This document shows, one piece after another, positions 23,993-34,967 of a stretch of DNA of 64,000 bases. Source of the DNA: Thozetella sp. PMI_491 (taxonomy: Eukaryota; Ascomycota; Sordariomycetes; Chaetosphaeriales; Chaetosphaeriaceae); NCBI GenBank assembly GCA_021432635.1, contig MU270038.1:496001-560000 (forward strand), read 5' to 3'. Made by a program: the position numbers and the translations under genes. The first letter of the stretch is position 1, and each line of letters opens with the position of its first letter. A model generated the notes under the pieces. The model ran no database searches, had not been told where the DNA came from, and worked only from the letters and a program-made list of their open reading frames with translations.

Positions 23993-26763
23993 ATGGCGCA
24001 CACCAGCCAGTCCCCACCAGACGTTTTACAAGCCGAGACTCAGTCGCCGACGCGGATCCGAAGGAACACTGCGTGCGTTCGGTGCCGTGATGCCAAGGTC
24101 AGAACTCCGCCCCTCCCATCCCATCCCATCCCCCGTAGCCACAGGGACCTACCCCCTTGTTCTTTTTAAACTCCTTCGCCAAATGCCGTGCGCACGGTAT
24201 ATATACATTCCCAGACCTGTCCATCTTTGCTCGTTCCGGAAGCGGGCGGTCCGGATTGCCGAGGGCTCTTTATATTCTTCTTGCGGTCGCTCCAGTTCGC
24301 CATTCGTTGAGTGCGACTCTGGGCCGAACCGACGTGTCATCCTGCCTGAGGCACAACACTTGCACGCCATGCTCACACGTCTTATAGGTGAAATGCAATG
24401 CAAGCCTGACCCCCAATCAACCATGTTTGAGGTGTTCAAAGTTGGAGCTATACTGCGTGGTGGATAAGAACCACAAGAGAACCAGTCGGAGAAGGTTCGT
24501 CTCGGTAGTTGTCTTCTCGGCCCCTGGCTTTGTTGACTTGCCCCCTGTCGGTGCCTGATTCGGCCGCCGGCCCCAGGGATGCGAGGCCTGCAAGCCCCCT
24601 CCCGGCCACTAGCCCTTTTACACCACCAGCGAGTCTTCTTCTCCAAACTCCCCTTCCCCTCCCCAAAGCTTGCTGCAGAGACCCTAGTGGTGTCGAGCAA
24701 GAACTAGGGGTTGGGCTGCCTCGCTAGCCCTGTAGCCTTGTAAGTGGACACCTCGCTGACAGGGCGTTGTGAAGCAAACTGGAGGAACTGGCAGCAGAAG
24801 TCCGCAACATCAAGGAGGCCGTTGCACCCCGCGCCCTGCCGGCCATCCTCAACGTTCCTCCATTAGATTCTCCAGTCCTGGCCCGGCCGATCCAGCCCGT
24901 ACAGCCAGTTCAGCTGCCTAGTCCGCACTCTAACCCGCCGTCCCTCACGACGGACGCATACCTTCCACCACGGACTAACTCGTTCCAACGACTGAACCCT
25001 TTCATCGGCAGTACGGTCGCAGAAACTGTACCCACAACACCGTCGGTGACGACGAATGAGAGCACTCTGGCCTTGACAGCCCCAGCCGGCCGCCCGGCCG
25101 AGCCCAGAGCCCTAGGATCTCGCGTCTTCTCCGGAGAGGACATCACCTACTATTTTGACAAGTACGAGAGGCGCTTGGCCCTATCGTGTTGCGCTCTTGC
25201 GCGCGGCCACTAACCGTTCGGCCAGGTACTTCGCTCACTTCCATCCGTATCTTCCGATTCTCCGGACGAGAGACCCGGACGCTTGCTACAAGCGCGGCCC
25301 CATCCTCTTCTGGGCCATCATAGTGACAGCCTGTCGCCGCTTTGCTCGTGATGATACTGTCTTTGCCTTCCTCGTCGATGCGGTGGGGACGGAGATCTGG
25401 GCGGCGGCCTCGCAGCCGCCTCCCCTACGCCTCCCCGTCATCAACGCCTTGTTGTTGTTGGCGACGTGGCCTCTGCCGAAGATACGCTTCCTCGCGGACC
25501 CGTCGATCATATACGCCGGCATGGCCATGAACTCTTGCTTCCTCTCGGGCATACATACAGGGAACGGGAACCATACTGAGTTTGTAGGCTCTGCATACAA
25601 GTTTGATACTACGGATGAAGAGGCCGTCTACACCTGGGCCGGATGTAACATCATCAATCACCGGTTTGTTCTCCTACATGGCTTCGCCGGGTCCAGGGAT
25701 GCATCAAGCTAATGCTTCTGAAGCGTGTCTGGGTATATGGGGACCCCATCCACAGCAGCCGTGTTTAATAAGACGATAGACAGAGTCCTAGACGGCAGCA
25801 GTCCCTTTTCGCTTCCGCGCTACTTCCATGTTCAGCTAGAGACGTCGCGGTTCGCCAACCGAGTAGCGAGGGTCATGTCTACATCGCTCGAGGAGTCACA
25901 GGGAGTGTCTCATCACCTTGTTGCCCTTCAAGAGGAGGAGTTTGCCAAGGTGCAGCGCCTAATCTATACCGATGTGACAGGTAAGCATACACCCTCCCTG
26001 CTACGGCTGTCCTCACTTGCTAATGTGGGGGCAAAGATCTCGACCACTTCACTCTGCTGTCTACCCTGCTCGAGATCCAAGTGTACTACTTTATCCCTCT
26101 GCCTGCTTTTAGCGAGGACATCCTCAAACGCAACGTCCTGAAGTGCTTCACCACTGCCGAGACCATGATCCGCCTGTCCACCGACTTGCAGCGGGACCGA
26201 TCCTTCTTCCATTATGCCCCGCATTTCGTCTACCGGCAGCTCTTGAACGCGGTGTGCGTGGTTCTCTCTGTCTACTTGTCGTCTTATAGTAAGGGCTTTC
26301 AAGTCGATGGCATCGAGACGCTGATCAAGGACGCGGTTCGCTGCATGAGAGCGTGCTCTGTGCGGGACAACGACCTGCACATGCGGGGTTCCAACATACT
26401 GGAGAAGTTCTGGGACATCCGGCATCGGTTGTCTCTCACCACGGTGGCCGATATTGGGACTTCGATGTTTACACACCGGCTTGGGGCGAGCTTGGCCTTT
26501 GACTGCCTCCGACGCTGGCGGAGGAATCTTGAGGCGGCTTTGGATGCATCGACTACGGCGTCGGTCGCGCCGGAAGCCGATCCAACCCGTAAGCCAACCT
26601 GCCCCGTTCTTGCGTGCGACCTTGTGTTAATGCCCAGACAGAAGACCTGCGGCCAGGGCCAAACCCCGACCTTGGGCTTGCCGACTCGCTAGAACGGATC
26701 GACTGGAACGCGTTTATGGATGACTTCGATTGGAGTTTTACTCAGAACCAACTGATCAACTAA
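23993..26763 (+). CDS. Zn2Cys6 transcription factor (7 exons)
   Basis: Exons 23993-24097, 24388-24494, 24775-25161, 25226-25663, 25724-25980, 26037-26588 and 26642-26763 give 655 residues. The binuclear zinc cluster is split by intron 1: CVRCRDAK, then VKCNASLTPNQPCLRCSK and LELYC, giving C-x2-C-x6-C-x9-C-x2-C-x6-C near residues 30-60. A short coiled coil (KLEELAAEVRNIKEAV) follows for dimerisation. The middle region (YFAHFHPYLPIL, RTRDPDACY) is the fungal-specific factor domain. The last exon ends in an acidic-aromatic stretch (DWNAFMDDFDWSF) that looks like an activation domain. The first two introns are each about 280-290 bases, far longer than the others. Targets are unknown. Confidence 0.88.
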
Positions 26764-27031
26764 TGACTTGATGCGCAGTGAGCACGTGCTTCTGGAGTTG
26801 AGAGAGGTCGAGCTGTATTCGAGCGGCATATATATATATATATATATACTAGATACCACTGTTATTAAACATTTGAATCTAACCACGAACCATACCGGCA
26901 GGCGCAGCTGTCAAAATGTAGGTAGTAGGAGATGGTTCTCTATTATTTGTATACAATGTGGGTATTCGTGAATGGATAGGACAGAGATAGGGAGAAAGGG
27001 GGAGGAGGGTGGGGTTGGGCACGTAGTGTAC
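26764..27031. other. Intergenic between convergent Zn2Cys6 factor and PEBP gene
   Basis: Convergent 3' ends. AT-rich, including the (AT)n microsatellite at 26828-26848; likely holds both polyadenylation regions. Confidence 0.55.
26828..26848. repeat. (AT)n microsatellite
   Basis: About 10.5 uninterrupted AT units, in the 3' flank of the Zn2Cys6 gene. Confidence 0.9.
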
Positions 27032-27773
27032 TCAAGTCCACTTGCGCTCGCAGCTGCCAACCCACATCCCCCATCCTAGAACTTTGCCGTTGATGGCCTC
27101 GGCCACCTGTTCCCGGGTAATCTTCGTCTTGAGAAGCTCCTTGTCCAAAGGCTCGCTAAGAGCCACCACCTCAAAGAAATCTGCCCTCAATCCCACAATT
27201 AGAACCCAGCTAAGGCAATGCAGGCAGCGGATTTCACTTACACCGATGAACACCGTGGTTCATCAAAGGCCGTGGTGGAACGTATACAACCTTTCTCCGG
27301 TTCAGGCCATAGTGGAAGCCGCCCTTCAGCAGGACCTGGCTCTCGTCTTCCACCTCGAGGTCCTTGGGCTCGATGCGCGTCTTCTCGGACGGGATGCCGG
27401 CGTAGATTCTGGCAATCGGTCAGTCCCTATGTCCTCGGCTTCATGGGACATGCACGTCTTGGGCGGCGGCTCACCCATGGCAGATGGGGGTCGGCAGGGG
27501 GGCGTCAGGATCCTCGCTAAAGAGGAGCCATTCCTTGACGGAGCCTTTCAGGCTGTCCGGGACGGTCCACTCCAGGATGGGGATCTTGCCCTCTCCGTCG
27601 GCCGTGTACTCGACGGAGAGGGTGGCGTTGGTCTCGCCGCAGTCGGGTGAGGTGATCTTGATGGTCGGCTCCTTGTGCTCTGCGAAGGCGGGGGCGGTGA
27701 AGAAGGCCTTGTCATCCCGGCCCTTCGCGTTCTGAAGCAGCCAGGCGAGGCTGACCTCGACGTACTTGAGCAT
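27032..27773 (-). CDS. PEBP/YbhB-family protein
   Basis: Exons 27773-27475, 27408-27242 and 27180-27032 give 204 residues. It belongs to the phosphatidylethanolamine-binding protein superfamily: the anion-pocket motif DPDAPLPTPICHG spans the first splice junction (CHGIYAG), and GGFHYGLNRR and the late PPRPLMNHGVHRYFFEV block form the second half of the pocket. The C-terminus (KVLGWGMWVGSCERKW) resembles fungal YbhB-like members. No signal peptide, so probably cytosolic. Family members bind phospholipids or modulate kinases, or act as small-molecule-binding proteins; a specific role cannot be assigned. The model is well supported by phase and by continuity of motif across both introns. Confidence 0.87.
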
Positions 27774-28502
27774 CGCGGGACTGGTCGCCGGGTGCCAAGG
27801 AGACGGCTCTGGCGTGTATTAGATTAGGTAAGCACCGGGTTATGTCTGAACAGCTTGAAGAGGCACCGAAGTGGGAAGGTACGGTTGATCGATCAGGGTG
27901 GAGTCCAAGAGTGGAAGAAAAGAAGAGAAATCAATCAAACTGAATGCGAGCCCGGGATCTGACTGAGATTTCATTTATCTCGTGCATGTTCCGGCAGCCG
28001 GCGAGATGAGATGAACGTTTGCGACCGGCACCGGTCTCGTATAGGAGTTCCGAGCACTTAGGTGCCGAAACGGCTCCGGCTCCCCGGGCGCCTCTATCTA
28101 GGGTAGTAGGTAATTGCCTACCCGAACTTCGTGTACGGAGTAAATACTTGCCAAGCCACCAACTGGGCAAGGTGGTGTGGTACAGTACAGCACTGGGTTA
28201 GGGGTGCGAAGCCTGAAGGGGTCGCCCGAAGTGGGCCCCCCAAACCCCCACCAGCCTGCGCCAAGGGCGGCGCTAGTGTTGGGGCGTATGTGTGTGCCCG
28301 TGTGTGTGTGCCCCAGCAAACAATTTTGGCCGCAAACGAAACCAAGGAAGGGCTCACCGCGTGGGGCGGCCCTGATTCGACGACTACTCCAGCCACGGAA
28401 TTGGGGGGTGGTCCGGGCTGCCTTGTGTCGCCGTTATATTGTTTTTTTTTGGTCCTTCTCGCTCGAAACCCGGGAGAGACGCTAGGCTCAAGGCACGGGA
28501 CG
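27774..28502. other. Divergent promoter region, PEBP / EBP genes
   Basis: 729 bases between divergent starts; a GTGTGTG tract at about 28285-28311 and a T run at 28441-28450 just before the EBP start. No gene seen. Confidence 0.55.
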
Positions 28503-29578
28503 ATGCAGGTACCGCCCGAGATGGAGGAACAGACCTTCGTCTTTGGCAACCATCCGTACTATCCGTTGCATGTGCAGGTGCCCAACTACGTCCCCAACAC
28601 CGCTCCCATCTACCTTCTCCTGGCCTCGTTTGGCACCACCATTGCCATCGTCGTCTATACCTCGCTCGTGCTCGCCAAGAAGTACAATGCAAACCTGCGG
28701 GTGTGGGATCAGGCCGTGCTGTGCTGGTTTGTTCTGTGTAGGCTGTCACCCCCTTTTCCGCCTGGACCCCCCTCCCCCTTTAATTTTGTTTACTCTCGGG
28801 CCCAGCCGGTGGCTAAAGCTTCGCACCTCTAGGCGGCTTCCTACACTGCGTGTTTGAAGGTAAGCAGCACCCTCCGCGTCGCGAGCCAACGTCCATCTCA
28901 CCTAGTCTCTTTGTCGTCTAGGCTACTTCGTGCTCAACAGCGCCTCTATCCCGGCTTCGCAGACCCTCTTCTCGCAGCTGTGGAAAGAGTATTCACTTTC
29001 GGACTCGAGGTACATCACCTCGGATCCGTTCATGCTATGCATTGAGAGTATCACTGTCGTATGTTTAACTCTTGATTTCTGTCCCCCACGAGCGACCGTC
29101 CACTGATGCCGCCCTCCCCTCCCCCCTATGTAGCTGGTATGGGGGCCTCTCAGCATAGCGACTGCCTTCTCCATCGCCATGGGGAGCAACCTCCGCCATG
29201 TCCTGCAGATCACCGTGAGCATTGGCCATCTGTACGGCGTTGCGCTGTACTATGGCACGTGCTCCTTTGAATACCATCTCCGAGGCAACTCCCACAGCCG
29301 GCCCGAGTTCCTCTACTACTGGATCTACTATGTCGCCTTCAACATGCCCTGGGTCATCGTCCCTACTGGTGAGTACCCTCGGCCGCCTAAGTTTGGCAGA
29401 GCCCAGGAGCGGTGCTGACCCCTTCCGGCCGCTAGTGCTCATTTCCCAGAGCGCCAAGAGCATTAAAAAGGTGTTCGGCGCCATACAATGGATCGCAGAC
29501 AAGACAGCCGAGGTGCAGAGAGCCCTGAAGGAGCTGGATGAATCAGACGATATGTCAGAGAGGTCCGAGTCGGATTAG
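28503..29578 (+). CDS. Emopamil-binding protein family (EXPERA), putative sterol delta8-delta7 isomerase
   Basis: Exons 28503-28737, 28833-28859 (27 bases), 28922-29058, 29134-29368 and 29436-29578 give 258 residues. EBP-type enzymes move the sterol ring double bond from C8 to C7 in the endoplasmic reticulum. Four to five membrane segments are visible, starting with YLLLASFGTTIAIVVYTSLV. The catalytic helix motif is rebuilt across the tiny second exon: CGGFLHCVFEGYFVL, with the His and Glu characteristic of EBP. GHLYGVALYYGTC and YYWIYYVAFNMPWVIVPT match the later helices. The C-terminus is a charged cytosolic tail ending SERSESD. Fungi usually also carry an unrelated ERG2 enzyme, so this may be a second isomerase or an EBP-like paralogue with another role. 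Confidence 0.88.
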
Positions 29579-30014
29579 GGCCAGGACCAACTCGTAACGA
29601 AGTTCACGACACTATGCCTATCTATCAATGCCAATCCCTCTTGACAATGTTAGCGAACGCCATGGATACCCCGGCCGCATCAATATGAAAATACAGAGCT
29701 AGAAGAATATAAAAGCCATCATGTACACTCTCCCGCACCGGCTCTGCTACTCGCCTCCCAAAAATAGGCAGAGAGCGGCAGGCAAGGCTCCTTGGGTCTA
29801 ATTGGCCATAGTCCTCGAATCTTTGCAAGCACGTTCCGTGAAGCGAGGGAAAGGTGAAGGACTGTCACAGGTTGGCCTACATGCACCAACACTGAACTCA
29901 TAGGTTGCCGACTGCCGCCCGGCCAATGCTATACAATACAGTTCATATGCGATTCGTCTCTCTAAGCTTGGGTATCCTTTTCCACCGCCATACACATCTC
30001 CGCCGTCCAGACCT
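29579..30014. other. Intergenic between convergent EBP and CWC15 genes
   Basis: Shared 3' region of two convergent genes; nothing else recognised. Confidence 0.5.
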
Positions 30015-30862
30015 CTACCTCACGTACTTGCTCATAAATTTCTTGTGGAAGTCGGACCGAAGCATGTCCTATCAGCACTGTTAGCACGAGGCCAAGCCTT
30101 CGCAGCGACGGCCGGGGGGTGGCAAAACCACTCACGTTGATGAATTCTTTCTTCTTTCCCTTGTCATCCGTTCCTCTAGCTTGGTTCTTGAAAACAACGT
30201 CATCGTCCCACCGGCGCTTGATGTTGAAGTCAGGCTTGTTCAGCAGTGGGTTGCCTAGCGCGATATCCTTCTCCCGCGCCTCCTGCTCCGCCGCCGCCCG
30301 CTCGCGCTCTTCCTTCTCGCGCTTCTCCATGCGCTCGCGCCGCACACGTTCCAGCTCGCGCTGCAGCTCGGCGTCCTCGTCGTCGCTGCTGTCGTCGTCG
30401 TCACTGTCGTCGTCGTCCTCCTCATCCTCCCCCTCCGAGTCGTCTGCGTCGATGTCTCGTGTCTCTTCTAATATGCGCCGCCGCTTTGCCTCGGGATCTT
30501 CCTCGCCATCCGCTTGGGACGTGAGCTTCAGCGGGCGCTTCGCAGAACTATCGGCGTCCGACGCGCCATCTTTGTCGGAGGGAGCGGGGCCACCGTTCAG
30601 CTTGGCAAAGTGCGCGGCCTCGGCGGCCTCGAGCTCCGCACGTAGGTCGCGGACCTCGCGATCGGCATCACCGCCTTGGCCGGCTTTCCTGAGTTCGTGT
30701 CAGTCCAGTGGTGTATGATACCGAAAGGGTGCAGGAGGGCGATGGTGCCTACCGGAACTTCAATTGAGTATGGGCTGGGAGGAGACGCTGGTGATAGGCA
30801 GGGCCACGCAGGGCCTCCTTGCCGCGGGCGGGGTCAAAAGTAGGCCTGTGGGCGGTGGTCAT
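30015..30862 (-). CDS. cwc15: Pre-mRNA splicing factor CWC15 (Cwf15)
   Basis: Exons 30862-30753, 30688-30136 and 30068-30015 give 238 residues. CWC15 is a component of the Prp19-associated (NTC-related) part of the active spliceosome in the nucleus. The N-terminus [17 protein letters not shown] is the family signature and continues HTQLKFRKAGQGG across intron 1. A long Asp/Glu/Ser tract and a Glu/Arg-rich coiled coil ([17 protein letters not shown]) occupy the middle. The conserved end [16 protein letters not shown], then [17 protein letters not shown] from the last exon, matches the family closely. It starts 239 bases from the divergent RRP45 start. Confidence 0.95.
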
Positions 30863-31101
30863 CTTGGTGCGTGATTCTGCTGAGCCTTTAGAAAAGTGAT
30901 GGCGGAAGCGAAGTCGATTTGTTTGTTGCCAAGAAAGGTGAGGCGAGACCCACCTTAGCCTCACCGCTGCGTAGCGCGCGGGTCGGCGGCAAAACTAGGG
31001 TAGCGGGGCATGGTAAGGCAAAAAAAAGAAGCTCTCGGTTGGCCTGCAAAACTCACCTTGAGCAACTGAGCCGGCGGTGACAAGACGCCGCCAAATCAAA
31101 G
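30863..31101. promoter_or_regulatory. Bidirectional promoter, CWC15 / RRP45
   Basis: Only 239 bases separate the two divergent ATGs, so both promoters and leaders must share this segment. Both products act in nuclear RNA processing. No TATA box is evident; an A run lies at 31020-31027. Confidence 0.65.
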
Positions 31102-32052
31102 ATGCCGCGCGAGGCCGAGCCGTCACTCAACGAGAAGCAATTTCTACTAGAGGCTCTGAAGGAGAATCTACGGCTGGACGGGCGGGAGCTAGACCAATAC
31201 AGAAAGCTAGACCTCAGCTTTGGAGACGAATATGGAGTGGCCGAGGTGAAGCTTGGCAAGACAAGGTGCGCTCTTGCTTGACCAATCGAGCTCCCTGTTC
31301 TGGCAGACACATTCTGATGCTCTGGATTAAGCGTGCTTGCCAAGGTGTCGGCCGAGGTGACGGTCCCGTTCCAGGACAGACCCCTCGATGGCATCTTCCA
31401 GATCTCGACCGAGCTCAGCCCCATGGCGTCGCCGGCCTTCGAAATCAACAGGCCGACCGAAACCGAGGTAGTGCTTTCGCGCCTACTGGAGAAGACCGTT
31501 CGCCGCTCGGGAGCGCTCGATACCGAATCCCTCTGCCTGGCCGCAGGCGAGAAGTGTTGGGCTGTCCGCGTCGATGTCCACGTGCTGTCTCATGACGGCA
31601 ACCTCGTCGATGCGTCGTGCGTTGCAGTCGTCGCTGCCCTGCGGCACTTCCGAAAGCCAGACACAAGTATCGAGAGCGGCACTCTAACCATCTACACCCC
31701 CGCAGAGCGCGAGCCCGTGCCTCTGGGCTGGCTGCACTCACCGTATTGCGTCTCCTTTAGCTTCTTCGGCGACGAGGGCGAGATCTCGGTGTTGGATGCG
31801 ACCTGGTCGGAGGAACAGGTTCGCGTGGGCAGCTGTACCATCAGCATGAACCGGCATGGCGAGATCTGCCAGATTGCGAAGCTCGGGGGGACGCCCGTGG
31901 ATGCCGTGTCCTTGCTGCAGTGCAGCAGCCTGGCGCTGTCGAGAGTCAAGGACCTCTCGACCTTGGTGGACAAGAAGCTGGCCGAGGACGCCAAGCGAAG
32001 GGACAAGGGCGGTCTCATAGCGGAGCTGCTCAAGGCGGACAATGATAGATGA
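31102..32052 (+). CDS. rrp45: Exosome complex subunit RRP45 (EXOSC9)
   Basis: Exons 31102-31265 and 31332-32052 give 294 residues. RRP45 is one of six RNase PH-fold subunits of the RNA exosome ring, in nucleus and cytoplasm, needed for rRNA processing and RNA decay. The N-terminus (MPREAEPSLNEKQFLLEAL, then ENLRLDGRELDQYRKLDLSF) is the classic RRP45 opening, and VLAKVSAEVTVPFQDRPLDG follows directly after the splice. The core has RNase PH repeats (ELSPMASPAFE; CWAVRVDVHVLSHDGNLVDA) without phosphorolytic active-site residues, as usual for eukaryotic rings. The second half shows GEICQIAKLGG and a charged C-terminal helix. The length is normal and the model is sound. Confidence 0.95.
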
Positions 32053-32341
32053 CCCAAAAAATGGCTCGCCACAGGGAGAAAGGACCGGGACATGGCATCA
32101 ATAAAACGAGATACCCCTTCTAGCATGCTTTGCGCCGCACACAAACTGTGGTGCAACCAGTTATCTGAAAAATAAAAAAGGCAGGGTGAGGGGAGGCCAG
32201 ATGGCCACACGCTGCCCTCACGTAGTTCGCAGCGCTCCTCAACGCCATCATCTCTTCCCAAGTTTCCCCAGTATGCAAATCCGCCTTCCCAGCCAGAACC
32301 GAACGCCCATGCAAACCATTGAGACCCCAGGGCGCGCGCTC
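32053..32341. other. Intergenic between convergent RRP45 and ARL3 genes
   Basis: 289 bases of shared 3' flank with AATAAA-like sequences near 32098-32104 and 32170-32177 (plus strand), possible RRP45 polyadenylation signals. Confidence 0.5.
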
Positions 32342-33129
32342 TCACCGCATGACGGGCGGGCGCGACTCCTTGTTCCACTTGACGCGAGACCGCACCCACT
32401 CGACGGCCTCCTTGACGCCGGTGCCGGTGAGGGCGGAGACGGGCAGCACACGTGAGTCGCGGATGCTGCCGGCCTTCTCGCCCTCGAAGACGCGCTTGAC
32501 GAGGCCCTCCTTGATGCGCACGACTTCGACGCAGTCTTCGCGGTCTTGCTTGTTGGCCAGAATCAGCAGCGGCACGCCCTCGGCCTCGCTGTTCTGCAGC
32601 ACGTCCTCCAGCACCAGGCGACACTCATCCAGGCGGCCGCCGTCGGGGTTGGCCTCGTTGTCGAGGTTGCCGTCGCCAATGTCGGTGCTGTCGATGATGA
32701 AAACGATGGCGTGGCAGCTGGCGTAGTAGCTTTGCCACAGCTTGCGCAGGGACATCTGGCCTCCCACGTCCCAGATCTTGAGGTAGCCGTCGGGTAGCGT
32801 TAGGGTCGACACATTCTGCCCCACCGTCGGCACTGTCTTGAGCTTGGGCTCAGGGTTGTCGGGCAGGTACAGCGACTTGACCTGTTCATGGAATGTCGTC
32901 TTTCCGGCGTTGTCGAGTCCGAGGAGGATGACCGAGTATTCTGTGGCCAGGACGGCGCGCGTCAGCCATGCCATAGGGCTTACTTCACGGAACCGCCAGA
33001 CCTCGGACTCGTCCGGCCAGATGCCCCGGCAGGCGAGGGCCAAAATTCGGCGGTAGGTCAATCGACGGAGCACTGCTTACCTTCTTTGCTAGTTGCCAGC
33101 CGGTACAAGCCTTTGGCGAGGTGGTACAT
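32342..33129 (-). CDS. arl3: ARF-like GTPase ARL3/ARFRP1
   Basis: Exon 1 is 33129-33081 and exon 2 is 32940-32342, giving 215 residues. The ARL3/ARFRP1 class works at the trans-Golgi, upstream of ARL1 and GRIP golgins. It begins MYHLAKGLYRL: no glycine at position 2, so no N-myristoylation, which is the hallmark of this class (it is N-acetylated instead). GTPase motifs: GLDNAGKTT (P-loop), WDVGGQ (switch II), NKQD (base), SALTG. A family-typical insertion (GDGNLDNEANPDGG) sits between G3 and G4. The intron is 140 bases and interrupts codon 17, just before YSVILLGLD. Confidence 0.93.
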
Positions 33130-33848
33130 CTTGTCCGTCCAGACGTATGCGCTGCGCTTGTCGTGCTTGTCGGTCACCGACCGTCCATTCTTCAAGGGCG
33201 AGCTCGCAACGTGGTGGGAATGCTGAGACGCATCGCCGAGGCGTGAGGCGGTCGGCGGGGCGGCCCAGGTCCCATTGGGTACCGGGTTTGGAAGAGCACA
33301 GGGGTCTCGCTACCTTAGCTAGCTCCTGTGGGGCCGTTTTTGTGTCTGATTGTTCGGCGATAAGCACGCTAGGAAATCAATAAGCTAAGGGTGCACTTGC
33401 CCAATAAATAGGTCCCTAGGCCTTCTCCCAGGAACAAAGTACTGGACATTCTATATTAGTTTCATAGCACAGCAATAGTATATAGTAGCGCGACTTATCC
33501 TGACCTTTATACTATCGGAATAGTGACACGATTTAAGGAATCCTGGAAAACAAATTCGATCAATATGCGAGCTCCCCTTTCCAAGCGATCCGGAGCGCCA
33601 CTTGTTGCCACTCTGCCCTGAGGGGTGCTATTCGTAGCCCAAACTGCATACTGTCGAGAGGGCTACAAGATGGCAGTCACATGCTGTCTGGTATAGTTAT
33701 GACTCGAGCATAGAAACAATAGGTACTCAGGGGTTGGCTGCAGCGCAAAGGAAGCGCCGGGCTAAGGTTCCATCGAAGATCCGGCGACCCTTCGGGCCCT
33801 TGGGGGTAGCTCTTGCTCACCAGACTCTAAGCAAGTCTATCGAACCCG
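33130..33848. other. Intergenic: ARL3 promoter and reductase 3' region
   Basis: 719 bases; AT-richer around 33350-33560. No gene recognised. Confidence 0.5.
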
Positions 33849-34967
33849 TTACGGAGTGATTGCGACCACTTCATCGAACGCCGCTCCAGCGACCGTGTCA
33901 AACGCCTCTTCCCACCGGTCCAGTGGAAACTTGCCCTTTACCTTGATGCCGTCCAGCCCGAGGACGTTTCTCTCGATGAGCTTGATGAACAGCTGGACGT
34001 CCTCTCTACTGTACATCCATTTCCCCTTGAGAGTAATCTCGTTCATCATCAAGAACTGATGCTGGGGAAGCGTAATATCGCCCCGCAGGCCTCCCATGAG
34101 GGCCACACGGCCGCCTGGACGAAGCGACAAGATTGCGCTCCTGAGATGGGTCGATCCAGCGGCGGCGGCCGGTGAGAGATCGAGCACCGCATCCGCCTTC
34201 CCAAACTTGGCCAGAGCTGCGATTTCAGCAGCCTCGTCCCCCATGATCTTCACCGCATGCACCCGGTCTGACAGCTGCTTGAGCGCCTCGAGAGCCTCTG
34301 CTCTGCGCCCCATGGCGATGACAGTGGCCCCCAATGCCAGGGCAACCTTTACTGCAGCGCTGCCAAAGCCTCCGGTGGCAGGCGCGATGATAATTGTCTC
34401 TCCCGGCTTAACGTCGATGGCTCGGAAGCCCCCATAGGGGACGACTCCGAGCTTCATCCAAGTGAGCTGCTCAGCGCAGAGCCCCAATCCTCCGTCGGTG
34501 GGCGAACCGAGGAGGCGGGCCTCGTCTAGCGCGTGCACGTTCTCCAGCGGAGCCTTGACGAACTGAGCAAAACTCGAGTCGCGCCACTCGCCCTCCATAA
34601 GGATGCTGCCACCACGGCTGCCGCCATGGGTAATACCCGACAGGAAGACGTCCGACGGGGCGTCGCGGCTGTGGATGTTGACGTCGAAGTAGACGAGCTG
34701 CCCGGGCTTTAGCGCAGTAGCGTCCGGCCCGACGGCGACGACGCGGCCTATGGCGCTCGATCCCGGTACGAGTGGTGTCGGGTAGGGATACATCCGCTTC
34801 CCATTGTATATATCCCCCGTGTAAGTCGATAGACCGACGGCCATGACAGACACGATCGCCGAGCCTGGTGTGGGCGTAGGAGTAGGCACATCTTCAACGG
34901 CGAGGGGCTGACCGTAGACGCGCTGGACCAGAGCCTTGTGAATGCTAGGAAAAGCTTCTAGCGCCAT
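33849..34967 (-). CDS. Zinc-independent medium-chain reductase (alcohol-dehydrogenase-like)
   Basis: Single exon, 372 residues from the ATG at 34967 (MALEAFPSIHKALVQ); the frame extends a little further upstream but only from a GTG. It has the MDR two-domain layout: a GroES-like N-terminal domain (YGQPLAVEDVPTPTPTPG; PLVPGSSAIGRVVAVG) and a Rossmann domain with the NAD(P) motif APATGGFGSAAVKVALALGA near residues 195-215. The catalytic-zinc positions of true alcohol dehydrogenases (Cys in CGTD, His in GHE) are replaced (GLSTYTGD, PGSSAIG), so it is likely an NADPH enoyl or quinone reductase. Substrate unknown; no pathway neighbours. Confidence 0.88.
   Translation of the reverse strand: MALEAFPSIHKALVQRVYGQPLAVEDVPTPTPTPGSAIVSVMAVGLSTYTGDIYNGKRMYPYPTPLVPGSSAIGRVVAVGPDATALKPGQLVYFDVNIHSRDAPSDVFLSGITHGGSRGGSILMEGEWRDSSFAQFVKAPLENVHALDEARLLGSPTDGGLGLCAEQLTWMKLGVVPYGGFRAIDVKPGETIIIAPATGGFGSAAVKVALALGATVIAMGRRAEALEALKQLSDRVHAVKIMGDEAAEIAALAKFGKADAVLDLSPAAAAGSTHLRSAILSLRPGGRVALMGGLRGDITLPQHQFLMMNEITLKGKWMYSREDVQLFIKLIERNVLGLDGIKVKGKFPLDRWEEAFDTVAGAAFDEVVAITP

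Noticed and set aside
31692-32624. 310-codon minus-strand frame over RRP45 and ARL3
   Set aside because: It is antisense to RRP45 and in another frame of ARL3; no motif of its own.
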